Source of the DNA: Pachypanchax playfairii
Taxonomy: Eukaryota > Chordata > Actinopteri > Cyprinodontiformes > Aplocheilidae
Direction of reading: 5' to 3'
DNA: 64,000 nt
NCBI GenBank assembly: GCA_006937955.1
Contig: SSNP01000067.1
Span: forward strand, 1,875,645-1,939,644
Every line of letters starts with the position of its first letter. The first letter of the stretch is position 1. Shown here in pieces: positions 1 to 13,500 of the stretch. A model generated the notes under the pieces. It made no database searches, was not told the DNA's origin, and saw nothing but the letters and a program-made list of their open reading frames with translations. A program made the position numbers and the translations under genes.

Positions 1-3000
1 AACACTGATTAAATTAAATAAACTGAAAGTCCAGAGCCACAGGGATGTTTAAAGCTCTAGTGGCTCCAGACTGGAGCGAGACGAGTGAACTGCTCTCAGA
101 GCAACCCTCCAGTACCAGCTCATCGACTCCTCTGATATTGCTTTGAGCTGAGATGCCACTAGTGTGTCCCCAAAGGTTTAGACTGACTAGCCATGGAAGG
201 GGCCTTTCTGAATGAGCTAAAACCCAGTACCATTTTTAAATTGCAAGGAAACTAGTGTGTTGAAACAAAATAAGCAATAAGGGAATAAGTATGGGATAAA
301 ATGGAGCCTTAGGATGATAAACTCAGCAAGAACGTGTCCAAATAATTGGTTCTGTTAGATGAACCGTAGAGCATTTGTCCTTCATTTACAACAACCCTCA
401 TTACCCCCAGTTAATAAAGATAAAATAAGGTTCATCATCACCAGGTCTTTTACACTCTAGAACATACATTAATAGCACACACCCGTGTGGGTTTTACAGT
501 TACAGTATATTTATTTTATCACAGTTGACTAAATGCTATATGAGTCCTGCAGGATAATGACACAAAAGCACTGCCATTAAGCACACAGTCCAAAACACCA
601 ATAAATCCATATTTCTTTCCAGGCAGTACTCATGAGTATAACGCTGATGTTAATGGGACGACAGACTGCAGTGCATTCTGGTGAAGACATCTGAACTGAC
701 ACAACGAGACCAAGAATATCCTTCATCTGGACAAATAAGAAGATTATCCCACTGTGCTGTAACTGCCTGTGACAAGTTAGACACAACATGGTGAGAAAAT
801 GCAAACATCAGTTGAAAGCACACTGAAAATTTTGCTTAGAAATTACAATATTGTCAAGAAAATGTTCTTGTCACAGTTTAGTCATAAAGTGTCTGAATTT
901 GTTTGCAATTCATCCTCATTTTAGTCTTTGTTCTCTCATGCTCCTTCTGTCAGATTCAGTTGTTTGACTCCAATCAGTCAAAACTTTGTTTCATGGGTGG
1001 CCAACCCAATGCACAATACTGTGTTTATTATGTGTACTCTGTATACAGTTGAACTCGGCTCAGAAAACAAGAGACTGACTTGACATGGAAACAGATGCAG
1101 ATGACTGGCTATATGATCTAAATCTGCAGATATTGTATCCATCCATTCATAATGTGCAGCTAGAGATCTGTGGTTTCGAATTTCTTGTTTAAATAGGCCT
1201 CTTTTGACATAATGTAATAATATAAAACAGTTTTTAGTTTATTTTATACCAACACTGCCAACTAAAGTGGGTATCAAGTTCACAGAATATAATGCACAAG
1301 GTGGTTGAAGAGTACCAATCGCTTTACTTTTCTTACTGGTTCTAATATTATTAATGAGACAATGGCTACAATTTTAAGTTTAGATTTAAATATGTGAAAG
1401 GGAAAAGATGTACCTGTGATCTTTTTAGATTGCATTACCTAAAAATCACATTACAGAATAGTAGTGTTTTAAAGTGACTTATACCTGGCTAACATTGAAA
1501 TCCCAGCATAAACCATTTGAACAGCAGTAAATCTACTTCTGACATTAAGTGAAATTACCTGGTTTCTCATTGTGCAATTTTAACCATGGAAGAAACATTA
1601 ACTTTTATTACAAGCACAAATTAATTGTTCTCTGCTCAGTGCCTGTGGGGATGTGGTCAACCTCTTTATCAGATCTCCGTAAAGAAAATATTATCATCAT
1701 TAAAACTAATTAAACATTTATCTCCTAGTGAAGTTGCAGATTTTCAAATTGCTCTAATGCCAAAAGAAAAAAAATGGGAGTAAATGCTTTTGACAGCTGT
1801 GAGATATCGGTTCCTTTATTAAAGTACCAACAACAAAAGTGTTCTGACTTCACTTGCTGATAAACAGTGAAAGTGTGGCAAATATCTTCTCAAGGAGAGT
1901 TTCTGAGTGAATACCACAAGCAGAGATCAGAGTCCTTCAAATATTCATATTAAGAAAGGGAAAAAGGAATTGAATTCTCATTCTGGGCTGGAGGTAGGTC
2001 AGGCAAGTCAGAGCACTGAGGCTTTGCTTGATAAGGCTTTCTTCATTCTCACTGCTCACTGCTAAAAATGAACCTGAACATACCCCAAGCAAGTATCCAT
2101 GTATGAATACAAACCCCTAACAAAATGCAGTTGGTTTGATAGTAAAATCATTTTTATTTCAACACAGACATCCAGATCAACCGTGATCCAACAGGGACAA
2201 AACGAAGGTGTATCAAACGAGAAACACTTCAAGGTTTGTTAGTTTTTTCCATTTTACTAAAACTGTTGGGAATGTACAATGATTTCTCTTCGGTTTTATT
2301 ATGATTTAGTTACATTCAAATGTATGCTCATACTTCAGTTTTCTTCCCTTTTCTTTAGAGCCCAAAACCGCCAATGGGCCAAACATTGGAAAAGCCACAA
2401 GAAAAAAAAAAGTCTAATTAAGAACAGGCCATTTTGCCAAATACCAAAAGGCAATTAAATTGACACAGAGCCGGCGAGGGAAAACACAATCACCTCTTCC
2501 ACACACAAGCACACAGATACTTTCATAACCATCTAGCCAAAACAACAGCTGCTGAGGCACTGATTTAGTTTTACTAAGAGCATATTTCAAAGCCCCGGGC
2601 ATATGCTGCAAAATTTGCTTCTGGTTATCAAAATTAACGAGAAAATGAACCTTGCAGCAGATTCGGACAAAAGCCTGTGAAGTACATCCACTGTTTGTAG
2701 GGGACGCTGCAACAGTTATAAGCTTTCTAACCGATTTCTGCTTTTAGCTGCACGATGCGAGCAACAAAAGTAAGGAAACTAAACAGAAAATTAAATGGAA
2801 CCAAAATCTTCAGTGCATGTTGGGTTTAATCAGTCAACTTAATGAAGTCAAGTTGAAATAATTAAAATGGCACTAAATGCCATCTGTTTTAATTTAAGAT
2901 TGAAATGAATAAATTAAGATAAATGTTTGTGTTGCTGCAAAGTGCTGATGGTGGCCTTAAAAAGGACATGTAATGATATTTTGTTCCTTTTTTTTAACCA

Positions 3001-3606
3001 TATCAGAGGAAGTGATGCTGCAATGAAAAGTGAGAGAAAAAGAAGATTTTTTTTTACATGTTAGATCATGCAAACCAATAGTATCCACCAAAACATGATG
3101 AATCCCTACATTAGGACAACAAAAAGATTGCTAAAAATTCATACAGGAGTGAAAAAGGGACCCCTGCAGCCCTAAAACTACCACTAATTTTATGAGATTT
3201 TAGTGCACAAAAAATATGAAAAATTAAAGTTATTATAGAAGCATTCACTACAGTTTATGTTTGGACTGATTTGAGTCTTTGATAAGTCATCAATGTTTAC
3301 TCATGCTTGAGAGGAATGCTGAAAAGGCTAAACTAAGCTTTAAAGGGTGACACAGCATGTATGAAAGGACAGCAACGATCAGAAGACTTAAAACTCCCAG
3401 CGGTGAGCACAAAAAGGAAAAAAGAAAAGTCGTAAACTCTACGCTTCGTTGTATCAATAGCAGCTTAAGGATGAATGGAGCAAATGATGCTAAAGAAATG
3501 TCAAGTACATACATTTTCCCAACAATAAATAAACTTCAAGAGGCATTTGATGTTTGTGACAATTTGTTCCCTCCCTGCAAAAAAAGCCAAACTGCACGAT
3601 CAAATA

Positions 3607-4074
3607 CAGTACAGAACAAAAGTTTGGACACACCTTCTCCTTCAAAGAGTTTTCTTTATTTTCATGACTATGAAAATTGTAGAATTCACACTGAAAGCAT
3701 CAAAACTATGAATAACACATTTGGAATTATATACTTAACAAAAAATTGTGAAACAACTGAAAATATGTCATATTCTAGGTTCTTCAAAGTAGTCACCTGT
3801 TGCTTTGATTACTGCTTTGCACACTCTTGGCATTCTCTTGATGAGCTTCAAGAGGTAGTCACCTGGAATGGTATTCACTTCACAGGTGTGCCCTGTCAGG
3901 TTGAATTAAGTGGAATTTCTTGCCTTATAAATGGGGTTGGGACCATCCGTTGTGTTGTGCAGAAGTCAGGTGGACACACAGATGATAGTCCTACTGAATA
4001 GACTATTAGAATTTGTATTATGGCAAGAAAAAAGCAGCTAAGTAAAGAGAAACGAGTGGCCATCATTACTTTAA
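3607..4074 (+). mobile_element. Tc1 element, 5' part only
   Basis: Begins after TA with CAGTACAGA..AAAGTTTGGACACACC, the terminal repeat of a widespread vertebrate Tc1 family. It runs through the subterminal region to the transposase start (ATGGCAAGAAAAAAGCAGC at ~4019, MARKKQLSKEKRVAIITL). It stops where the long-TIR TTAA element is inserted. The expected remainder of the transposase does not resume after 4772, so the 3' part was lost. Confidence 0.85.
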
Positions 4075-4772
4075 AGAGGCCCTTCCATTAAAAACGTTTT
4101 TCTGAGGTTTCTGTTGAATATTTTAGCTCCACAGGTGTTCTTACCTTCATAGTGGGTGTGAATACAGGTCAACAACTTCTCTTTCAGTTTTAATCTCTCA
4201 AACTACGGAGGTGGCGATAAAACCCGAGTTCTCCCGAGTCCGAACGGCCTGTCTATGTTTCGTCACAACTCCTTTGCTTGTTAGTATTAACAGACCTTTC
4301 AATCTGTCTGCATTAAAATTCGGGTAGTTCCGGCTCCTTCCGTCAGGCAGATTTGGCTGCTTCGGCAGCAGCACGTTCATATTCATTATTCGAATTTGCT
4401 GGACTCTGATTGGCTAACAAACTAGCCTATAAGAGCAAAGTATACTGTTTCCTGCCCCGCTGCGCATGGTAACATCAGGCATTCTCTCTTCCTGTTTGCT
4501 ACGTCTTATGAACCAGCTTTTAGCCAGCAGCATGCTAGGCGTGGTTTCAACTGCGGGAGCTGCCGAATACTAACAAGCAAAGGAGTTGTGACGAAACAAA
4601 TACAAGCCGTTCGTACTCTGGTGTTATCGTCGCCTGCGTAGTTTGAGAGATAAAACCTGAAAGAGAAGTTGTTGACCTGTTTTCACACCCACTATGAAGG
4701 TAAGAACACCTGTGGAACTAAAAAAAATTCAACAGAAACTGCAGAAAACCCGTTTTTAATGGAAGGGCCTCT
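4075..4772 (+). mobile_element. long-TIR TTAA-site element, copy 1 (full length)
   Basis: 698 bp, starting AGAGGCCCTTCC and ending with its inverse. The terminal inverted repeats extend about 220 bp. The left flank is TTAA (4071-4074) and the right flank TTAG (4773-4776), read as a TTAA target duplication with one mutation. It sits inside a Tc1 relic. No transposase was found, so it is non-autonomous. Inside each repeat is ATGAAG/GTAAGAAC (outward start codon plus 5' splice site) and CTCTTTCAG (3' splice site pointing inward). Related copies lie at 32781 and 50062. Confidence 0.85.
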
Positions 4773-6453
4773 TTAGGACTGCATAAGAACCCTACAATAA
4801 AGTAAATTCACTTTGGTCGTCTTTATAGAAAATGTGTAAACAGTAACAGGTTTCAGATTCCTAAATGGGCATTTCCTTAATACTTTATTCATAGTAAAAG
4901 TAAGTTGTCTATGAAATAAGGAACAGTTGTTTAAACAAAGTGAGGGCATTCAAACATTTTGAGGATTAGGTTATTCACACATAAAGACTTCCATCTCTTT
5001 TCTGTTGTCTTAGAAAATACAATGGAAGACCCCAAGTTCATTACAATTCTCCTAGTCTTCCAATAACTTTGTCAAAGTTTTTTAGAACAGATTGCTTAAA
5101 AAAAGTTATCGTGAGACAGGGAGACACTGAGTTCTGTAAAAGTCTCCCCATCTCGCAACAACTTTGTAAAAGTTTTTTTTTTCAGCAATCTGTTCATTTC
5201 CTCCATCTCTTGCAGTTCATTAGGCATATCTCTATGATCCTCTTGCCTGGAAGGCATTTTCAACAAAACAGAAGTAAGTGTTAAAAAACATGACGTGTTA
5301 ATAAATTAGTACTTTATCATTGGCTCACACTAATCGGTGTTAAAGTCACTTACTATCCATCAGCACGACTTAACGCCCCACATAAACAACAAACGCATCC
5401 TAGTTCCGAGCGCAGTGACAGTGATACAGAGCATAGAGTTCGTTTAACAATTTAGCTGCAGCAAAGCTCCTGACATATTAATCAGGGAATTTGCTGCACC
5501 AGTTTAGCAGTGATGGAACAGGGCTCGTTATCAGACAGGCCAGGCCACATACCTGGCATGCTACAACATCCTCCTGAGCCAGGCTCGCTCGATGGCCCAC
5601 ATCCCTCCAGTACTCTCCACAGACCAAAAAAAAATTAACAGCCAGATAAAAACCAACCAAAGAGGACAAATGTCCATAGACTGACAAAAAGGATTAAAAA
5701 CATAAATTCATTTTCTATATATATTCTATATATATTAATATATGCAAATAAATGCACAAGGGCTGCATTTAAAAATGCCTATTTTATTCTTTTTCCACAT
5801 TGCTAAAAAGATTCATATAAAAACTGGGTGTTAATTTGTTCTGACCTGCGACCGTACCTTCAAGCTATTATCTTTTATCTCAGCAGCTCTGAATATTCCC
5901 TCAAAGAATTTCAGTGACAAGCTAATTACATTCAAGGCAATTATAGTGTTTGGAGTGTGCTACACCTGAAGAATATCATGTATTTTAAAGTAACACAGGA
6001 CACTGGCATGAAAAGGCAGCAAATCGTAAAAAACAAATTAAGTGCAGAGAATAAGGTGTATTTTTAACAGGGGCATATTATGAATAGTGTAACTTTTTCT
6101 GAGTTCAAAGACTTAGATTTTAGTCTAAAAACACCAGACATAAAAATGTGTCCTCCAATGTCCTTTTAAATTTTACTTTGCATTCACAGCAGAATTATCC
6201 CGCCTCCCGATCTTTATCTCCATCCAAGTTCGACTTCAAATGATGCCGCAATCACAGCACCTATAAAGTGGGAAGCTATTGCTTTCTGCCTCGCTATTTT
6301 ATATACACTCACCTAAAGGATTATTAGGAACACCTGTTCAATTTATCCTTAATGCAATTATCTAATCAACCAATCACATGACAGTTGCTTGAATACATTT
6401 AGGGGTGAGGTCCTGGTCAAGACAATCCCCTGAACTCCAAAGTGAATGTCAGA

Positions 6454-7195
6454 ATGGGAAAGAAAGGTGATTTAAGTAATTTTGAGTGTGGCATGGTTGT
6501 TGGTGCCAGACGGGCCGGTCTGAGTATTTCACAATCTGCTCAGTTACTGGGATTTTCACGCACAACCATTTCTAGGGTTTACAAAGAATGCTGTGAAAAG
6601 GGAAAAATATCCAGTATGCAGCAGTCCTGTAGGTGAAAATGCCTTGTTGATGCTAGAGGTCAGAGGAGTATGGGCCAACTGATTAAAACTGATAGAAGAG
6701 CAACTTTGACTGAAATAACCACTCATTACAACCTTGATGCGGATGGGCTACAACAGCAGAATACACCCCCGGGTACCACTCATCTCCACTACAAATAGGA
6801 AAAAGAGGCTATAATTTGCACGAGCTCACCAAAATTGGACAGTTGAAGACTGGAAAAATGTTGCCTGGTCTGATGAGCCATCCCTTCATGACCACCATGT
6901 ACCCATCCTCTTATGGCTACTTCCAGCAGGATAATGCACTATGTCATAAAGCTCGAATCATTTCAAATTGGTTTCTTGAACATGACAATGAGTTCACTGT
7001 ACTACAATGGCCCCCACAGTCACCAGATCTCAACCCGATAGAGCATCTTTGGGATGTGGTGGAACGGGAGCTTCGTGCCCTGGATGTGCATCCCACAACT
7101 CTCCATCAACTGCAAGATGCTATCCTATCAATATGGACCAACATTTCTAAAGAATGCTTTCAGTACCTTGTTGAATCAATGCCACATAGAATTAA
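6454..7195 (+). pseudogene. Tc1 transposase pseudogene (DD34E)
   Basis: Open from 6454 to an in-frame stop at 6634, then out of frame, then open again from ~6816. The second catalytic Asp (in QQDNA) and the Glu (in PIEHLWD) are recognisable, while the segment with the first Asp is largely deleted. The C-terminus runs into the inserted MITE at 7196. It cannot encode an active cut-and-paste transposase. Confidence 0.88.
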
Positions 7196-7681
7196 AGCAG
7201 AACTGAGTAAGTTTTTTCACCTCAATAAATGTTTTCTAGAGTCCCTGTGGGGGTAAACAAGGACTTGGCGGGGTGATTCGTGGGTTCCTCCCCTCCCTCT
7301 GGGGTCTGTGTCCTGAAAGCAGCACTTGCAACTTTCAGTGGATCGGACCCGACTAATCTCGCGAGAACAAACCTGCTTTACGGCACTCACACTCACGTAC
7401 ATAAATACAAGCATGAAGCCCTTGCCGTTGTTAGCAACGCCACCCTTAGGAGCGCAAAGATGACAATAATACTCACCTGTCGAGACATTTTCTTGGTTTT
7501 GTTTTTCTTTCTTCTTGCAAAAGCGTTCTCTGCGTGTTGTTGTTGGGGGGGCGGCGGCGGGGTGGAGGGGGTGGGGGGTGAGGGGGGGGGTCTGCGGCGG
7601 CAGCGGGGGAACGTTACGACAGTGAGCTTTCACAGGGGACCAGTAGGGGGAGAGCGAGAGCAAAACTTACTTAGTTCTGCT
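7196..7681. mobile_element. AGCAGAACT TTAA-site MITE, copy 1 (nested in Tc1)
   Basis: 486 bp with 20-bp inverted ends (AGCAGAACTgAGTAAGTTTT and complement), flanked by TTAA on both sides (7192-7195, 7682-7685). Removing it and one TTAA rejoins the Tc1 3' end as GAATTAAGGCAGTACTGAAG. It carries a G-rich tract at ~7544-7590. ORFs of 138-148 codons on both strands are non-homologous and are shared with copy 2 only because the DNA is similar. Confidence 0.9.
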
Positions 7682-10515
7682 TTAAGGCAGTACTGAAGGC
7701 GAAAGGGGATCAAACACTGTATTAGTATGGTGTTCCTAATAATCCTTTAGGTGAGTGTATTTCTAATGATGAAGTAAATGACACTCCATATTTAGAGTCT
7801 TTCCAAATCTTGGTCAAAGACGAGCAATAGCAGAAAAGAACACAGTCCATCCCAAAGTGATGTAAATATTTAGTTAATTGTCACAGGGTTTCTGAAGAAG
7901 GATGGTATTTATTTTTACACTTTACTCATTTTAACAGACTGATTCAAAGAAGAAAAGGCAGATTATAAGGAGACATTTTGCTAACAAAATAGCTACAAGC
8001 TAATCAGTTATTTAAAAACTTTCAGTTAGGTGCTTAATTTAATAAGTGCCTAAAAGGAACTAATTAATTTTATCTAAATTTGGCATAAATAGAACTTTTT
8101 TAAAACTTGAAAGCTTTAAAATACACGTTATATTTGTCTGCCAAGGTTGTCATTTAAGGGATAGACTTGGGTGTGTTAGCAGCAGTTGGACTCAACTTCT
8201 GCGAATGTGCACAGTGGTAGTTGTGTAAGAAAAGTTTATAAGTTGAGCTTCCTCTAAATGGAATGCAGCCCACATTATTAACTCGTATCCGCTGGAAAGT
8301 CAGGAGCCCAAGATTTCCTAATAATACTTGTGCTTACTGGACAACCTTGAACCATCTCAGCAGCTCTTATTTTAGCCCATTTGTTTAACATGCATATAAA
8401 CGAATGTGAGAGATAGATGGTTTTGTCAAAATTTGCCAAGCTGTTCATTTTATTTTAAATATATACAGCATAACTGCACTCATCTTTTTTTATGCCTGTG
8501 AGAACAAAGTATGTGATAGATATAATTTGTCTTATCGGGAAGATTATGCAAAAACAAAGAAACGGAGCAGTGTGTTAGGTACTTGGTGAAAAATGGGTAA
8601 TATGATATGCTGACACTGGTTCTTTAGACAGAGCCTTCAGAAAAATTCAACGAAAAGCCCTTGGAGGAAAAAAAAAGACAGGCTCTTTCAGAGATTTGAT
8701 AAGAGGTCTGTCATTGGCACAAAAGATTCTTCAACCAAACAGGTTAACAGCAAGCTTTAATTAAAGCCAGTCAGAGAACGAGTGCCATCTCTTGTCTTGT
8801 TGCCCATAGCTGCCAGTGCAGGATACCGATCGGTACTAATTTGTGTTTTAGTTAGAAAAACAGGGCGAGCAGGGTGCCAAGATGGATTCTCTCATGATTT
8901 TAATCTCACAAATCTAGCAAGAATCTGGCTACATGTCACGGTAAAGTCATGTTCACAAGAAGAGCATGCATATCTTGATAACTTCTGTAAAAAAGCAAGT
9001 CTGAGGACAGAGTTTGGCAGCATAAAATGCTCTTTGCAGTCTACACATCAATTTAACCAAGAATTTGCATTTCTTTCTCCATTTGTCACTTCTTTAAACC
9101 TACAACTTATCAGTTCAGGCATTTTCCCTTTAATACTGCCTACATCCGACCTTCAAATGTATCTGTTCCCTTCCTAATACAACAATTTGTCACCCTTTCT
9201 TCACTCCATCATCAGAAACACTTTATCCAGTAATGCGGAGGCTGATTAGTGTCCAAGGAAAAATGTTAAATCACCATCACTCATGTAGATACAGGCAATT
9301 ACACCGGAAGTTTCTCAGACTTTTAGAAGTGCATCAGTGACATTCATGTATGCTTCCTCACAGGTAAAAAACTAATTAACCTCCAAAATATTTTGGAATA
9401 TTTGTTTGAAGTAATTTGGTTATCCCTACTTTCTGCAAAGCTTTTGCTCATTTTCATGTGGTTTTATTCAAAAGGCCTCTCAGTTCTAATCATTTTTGTC
9501 ACCTTTAGGGCTCCCGTGTGTAATTTTGTGTCTAAAATTTAATCTGACTAAAGGTGATGCCTTATGAAAAATAAATAAAGATTAAGCAGTTCAGAGCCTT
9601 GGTTTACTTGTTTCTGTTCAGCAGAAGATAAGGGCCTCCCCTTATCTTTCCATCCATTAATGTCCTAGCTCCCTGTATAGACTCTCCTTTTACACAACCT
9701 TTTCTTTAAGAATCTTCCAACATCACTTCTTTAATTTATTTTCACCTACCGCCTCCTTGATACGTTTCATCCAGCTCGCCTTCTTCTTCTTGATCCTCTG
9801 TAATTCCCTCCTCCGCCATCACTACAATCCATGCCTGTCTTCCCTCGTCCTTTGGTTTTCTGTGTCCCGTGGATTCTCAATCCATACAATAAATGATCCT
9901 ATGCTCCGGCAAGGCCAATCAGACCACACAAGTGGTCATACTAATCTGACTCACTCGTTACGTGCAGATACTAAATCAGTATAGTCCCTCATCACACTGA
10001 AGGCCAAACATACACACACACACACACCAGCATGTGAGGTGTCCTAAAGCTCCAGGCTTGTGATAAATCATCCAGGGGGCCTGATTCAATCTGTGAGCCT
10101 TCATAGCTGCCTACAGACCAAGAGCAGCAGCTTAGATGCCTCCAGGCACAAAAAACTGCCACAACTGTGATCTTTACAAGCTACAACAGCCTGAGGAATA
10201 AAATTATAAAATTAAGTTTGTCACAATAGATTTTCAAAGCACATTTTTATTGATTTCTTTCACATTGTGCAGGTGAGATGCCCTTTATATAGAAATCTTG
10301 TATGTATTTTGGGTTCACCTAATACAAATTTTCATGTTTTTTTATGTTTCCTTTGTTTCCACCATTAATGTGACATCTCCTAATTTAATCTATATGTTAA
10401 TGCATAATAATTTGAAGTGCCTCAAAGAAACTTAAAAACACTTTCTACAATTTTCACAAACGTAACAGAAAAAACACAAAATAACTTTGATAATAATTAT
10501 AAAAGGAAATCTTAC

Positions 10516-10592
10516 CCAGCAAAGCTGACATGTTCTGGAAAATTCTGAGCAGCTCTGGGGTGATGGCCGGGCTGTTCTCCAAAGTCACCAAC
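10516..10592 (-). CDS. ipo11: ipo11 exon 20 of window (residues ~671-697)
   Basis: 77 nt encoding (W)LVTLENSPAITPELLRIF and QNMSALL plus one base. Acceptor CGTGTAG, donor GTAAGATT. This is the last exon found. The next expected segment, near LRTCFKIINGY in human, is not visible between 1 and 10515, so the intron runs off the window. Confidence 0.95.
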
Positions 10593-13500
10593 CTACACGA
10601 TAAGAGGGAGGGAATGAGGTGGATGGGAAAGTAAAAAGAAAAGATGAGAGGAAAGAAATGGGAGAGGTTGCCAGAAATAGGTGCACAAGGTATAGATTAG
10701 ATGTGGCAAAAAAGAATAGGGTGAGAAATAAAATAGAGGAAATTATAGAGGCAGAAAGAAGAAGGGGTGAACATGCGAATCACGGAGGTGAGAAAACACA
10801 TAATACACAGTGAAAAAAGGAATAAAAAAAGACAAAAGGAGTGTCAAACAAAATGCTACAATTTGTAAAATCTATTAACTACATGACAGTGTTGACATTT
10901 TGCACATTTTTTCCTAAAGTTAAGAACAAATAAAGCAGAGAGAAATGTAAATTCAGATTAAATTTACAGAACAATTTAAGTCAATAAAAGAAAAATTGTC
11001 TCAAAAATACATATTATTTAAACAATAGAGTTAATTTACATGTAAAAAACCATTAGATTCATAATTGTGGCATATATTCATTAACATCTTCCTATAAGAG
11101 GACAATGGTTCATCGTAGATAGTCAAAAGAATGAATAAAGTAAACAAATAAATGGGAGGGAGAACCAGCATATGTCAAATGAACTGCTTATGGTTTTTGT
11201 CACATTCTTGACATGCAACTGTTGTTGAAAAATCAGAAATAAGAATTCACCAGGAACTCCTCAAGATGATGAGAATGAACATAACATATACTGAAAAGGA
11301 CAGAGAGGAAACAAAACAGTACGAAAGATAAAAGCAGGAGAAAATGACATGCACAGAGGACACTGCAGCTTATCACGCAGGATAAGAGACAGGACAGAGA
11401 CAAAGGACTTGCCTAGTAACACAATGAAAGGTAACCTGAGAAACGTCAGTTAAAATTAACCAAATTTCGTGGTTATTTCAAAATAGAACAAATTTTCCAG
11501 CAAAAAGTTCTTAAAAATGTCACAAAGAAAAGACACGATTATGGGCCATGTAAATAATCAACTCATTTCAACTCACCAGGAGTTTCTGTCTGTGTAACGG
11601 TGAGCTCATTAAGCAGTACTTATCTGCAAAATGTTCACATCTGGCCTCTAAATATGGAGTCGATGTGAGTCAGTAAATGAGGCTGATGTGACAAAATGGG
11701 GGGACTCATAAGCAAACGGCAAAACACGGAAAAGAGGACGAGTAACAGAGAAAGACAGCTATAGCCACAGTCTTCATGTGTAGGCGTGTAAGGAAGGGAT
11801 AAAATGAGATCACTGAGCTGCTCATAAATTTCTGCCCCAGGGAAGCTTTTTTTCGATAATATTTAAATGTCTGTGTTCTGCATGTTTATCCATACCAAAG
11901 TTCCAGTCCATCCTCTAGCAAGTAAACGTGTGGTGGTTGGGAAACATCAGTGCTCAGCTGGATGACAGGGAGGAGGAAAGGGTAAAGGTTCTTACTCTCT
12001 GCCCCGAGGCCCTGAAAGAACAAACAAAGATGCAAGAAAGTCAATGCCAATAAGCGTCAACATGACAGGGAATCCAGACAAGAAGTTTCAAGCTGTAATG
12101 TACTTTATTATTTCTCCTAGTAGGTTCAAAGGAACTGAACCTCCTTTTTGTTTGAAGCCTTTTATTCTACCAACCACCTTTATTTAAGCAGGTTAGTCTC
12201 ACTGAGGTCAGAAACCTGGCCAAGAGGGCACCAGCAGAATATGGCTGTATTCACACCTGATAGTCCAGTAGACTCGGTTTGATTGGGGACCAAAATTGCA
12301 ATATTGTTGCTGTTTTTTGTTGGTGCAGTTTGGATTCACACTGCCTTTTATAAAACAGACCAAATAAGCTTAGGCGCATGTTTTACATCCCCACCTGTGG
12401 TGGCGCTGTGGTGTTACTGCACTTCCTGGAGCTGCGAGTCTCCTTCTGCAGTGAAACGTAAACAAACATGGAGTAGCAGCAGATTCTGGTGGTTTTAGGA
12501 TTGATCTTTTGTGTTTGGCCAATGTGCCAGATCAATATTCTGCAGCAATGGACTTAGGATAGGAAGATAATGAGACAGTGGACTACACGAGGCAGCTGAG
12601 ACGGCAGCACAATATAGTCCGCTTCCTGCTTTTGGTGCGGTCTCGGTCTGGTTGCATTCGCACATGCAATCGAACCGCTCCAGAGTTCATTTCAATCAAA
12701 GACCTACATTTTAGGTGGACTCAAGTTCAATTGTTTGGTATGAGTCAGAGTTCGGTTGCCCAGTCACACCTCCCCAAATGAACCTGACTTTCTCGGCAAG
12801 TGAACTCAAGTTTGATTCAAGCGGACTTAACAGGGCTGGTGTCAATGCACCCTACATTACATGTAGTTATAAGAGTTTGAGAAAATAACAATTACAGTAT
12901 ATCTGCAAAAAAAAGGCGACTTCATGTGTACCGTACCACGTGTTTCCGCACTATAAGGCGCATCGGCTTATATAGCGCACCTTCAATGAACATGGCTTAT
13001 TTTAAAACTGTGTTTATATATAGGGTGCACCGCATTATAAGGCACATGGAATAGAAACTTCTGTAGGGGCGGGGGTTTTGTTATGCAAACTCTATTAGGC
13101 TACCGTAATAGAATGTACACCAACGTAGTTTGTGCATTCACAAACGTGAAGAGGAACTTTTACGTGTTTACTGAATCAGGGAAAAGAAACAGTCTGATAC
13201 CGCTACTTTTTCAGTTCATCTCTAGTGTCCGAGTTTAACAGGTGGGCAAGTGCGGCATTCAGCCGGTTCTGTCACTTCAAACTTGTCCTTATCTGAGTCA
13301 GTGTCACTGCTGTTGCCTGGAAGTTCAGTGACAATTCCTGCCTTCATGAAAGCTCGGACCACAGTTGACACTGATATATCAGTTCGCAGTCTAGCTTTGA
13401 AAGCCCAGTTCATGCCAATATCCAGCAGCTGAAGTTCTTTAGTCAATCCACCCGGAATGACGGCAAACACCGAATTAGTGTGCTTCTAACTCATACCGTA

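Larger units (their letters stand above)
6306..7757 (+). mobile_element. Tc1-like transposon with dead transposase
   Basis: 1452 bp including an insert. It is flanked by TA (6304-6305, 7758-7759), with inverted ends CACTCACCTAAAGGATTATT and its complement. The transposase is on the plus strand. An N-terminal helix-turn-helix part starts at ATG 6454 (MGKKGDLSNFECGMVVGARR, then TTISRVYKECCEKGK) and stops at 6634. A C-terminal part at ~6816-7195 contains the catalytic DD34E pieces QQDNA and SPDLNPIEHLWD. Stops, frame breaks and a deletion around DEPS..TTMYPSS inactivate it. The 486-bp TTAA element at 7196 interrupts the 3' end of the gene. Confidence 0.92.
1..10515 (-). other. ipo11: ipo11 intron, 3' end outside the window
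   Basis: At least 10.5 kb. Positions 1-3606, 4777-6305 and 7760-10515 showed no recognisable gene or RNA. The rest is two Tc1 elements, each hosting a TTAA-site insertion (listed separately). Minor features are an AT-rich tandem stretch at 5714-5750 and (CA)9 at 10011-10028. Confidence 0.85.

Noticed and set aside
61..180. Possible exon for the next IPO11 segment
   Set aside because: Neither strand reads as the expected LRTCFKIINGY region and no suitable splice sites were found.
3357..4001. 214-codon plus-strand ORF
   Set aside because: It runs from unique intron sequence into the 5' end of a Tc1 element; no protein family resemblance.
7217..7696. Overlapping 138-148-codon ORFs, also present at 13738-14165
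   Set aside because: Shared because both lie in copies of the same MITE; open frames come from GC/G-rich low-complexity DNA.
8782..9177. 131-codon plus-strand ORF
   Set aside because: No recognisable domain, antisense in an intron, and no splice or promoter context; likely chance.
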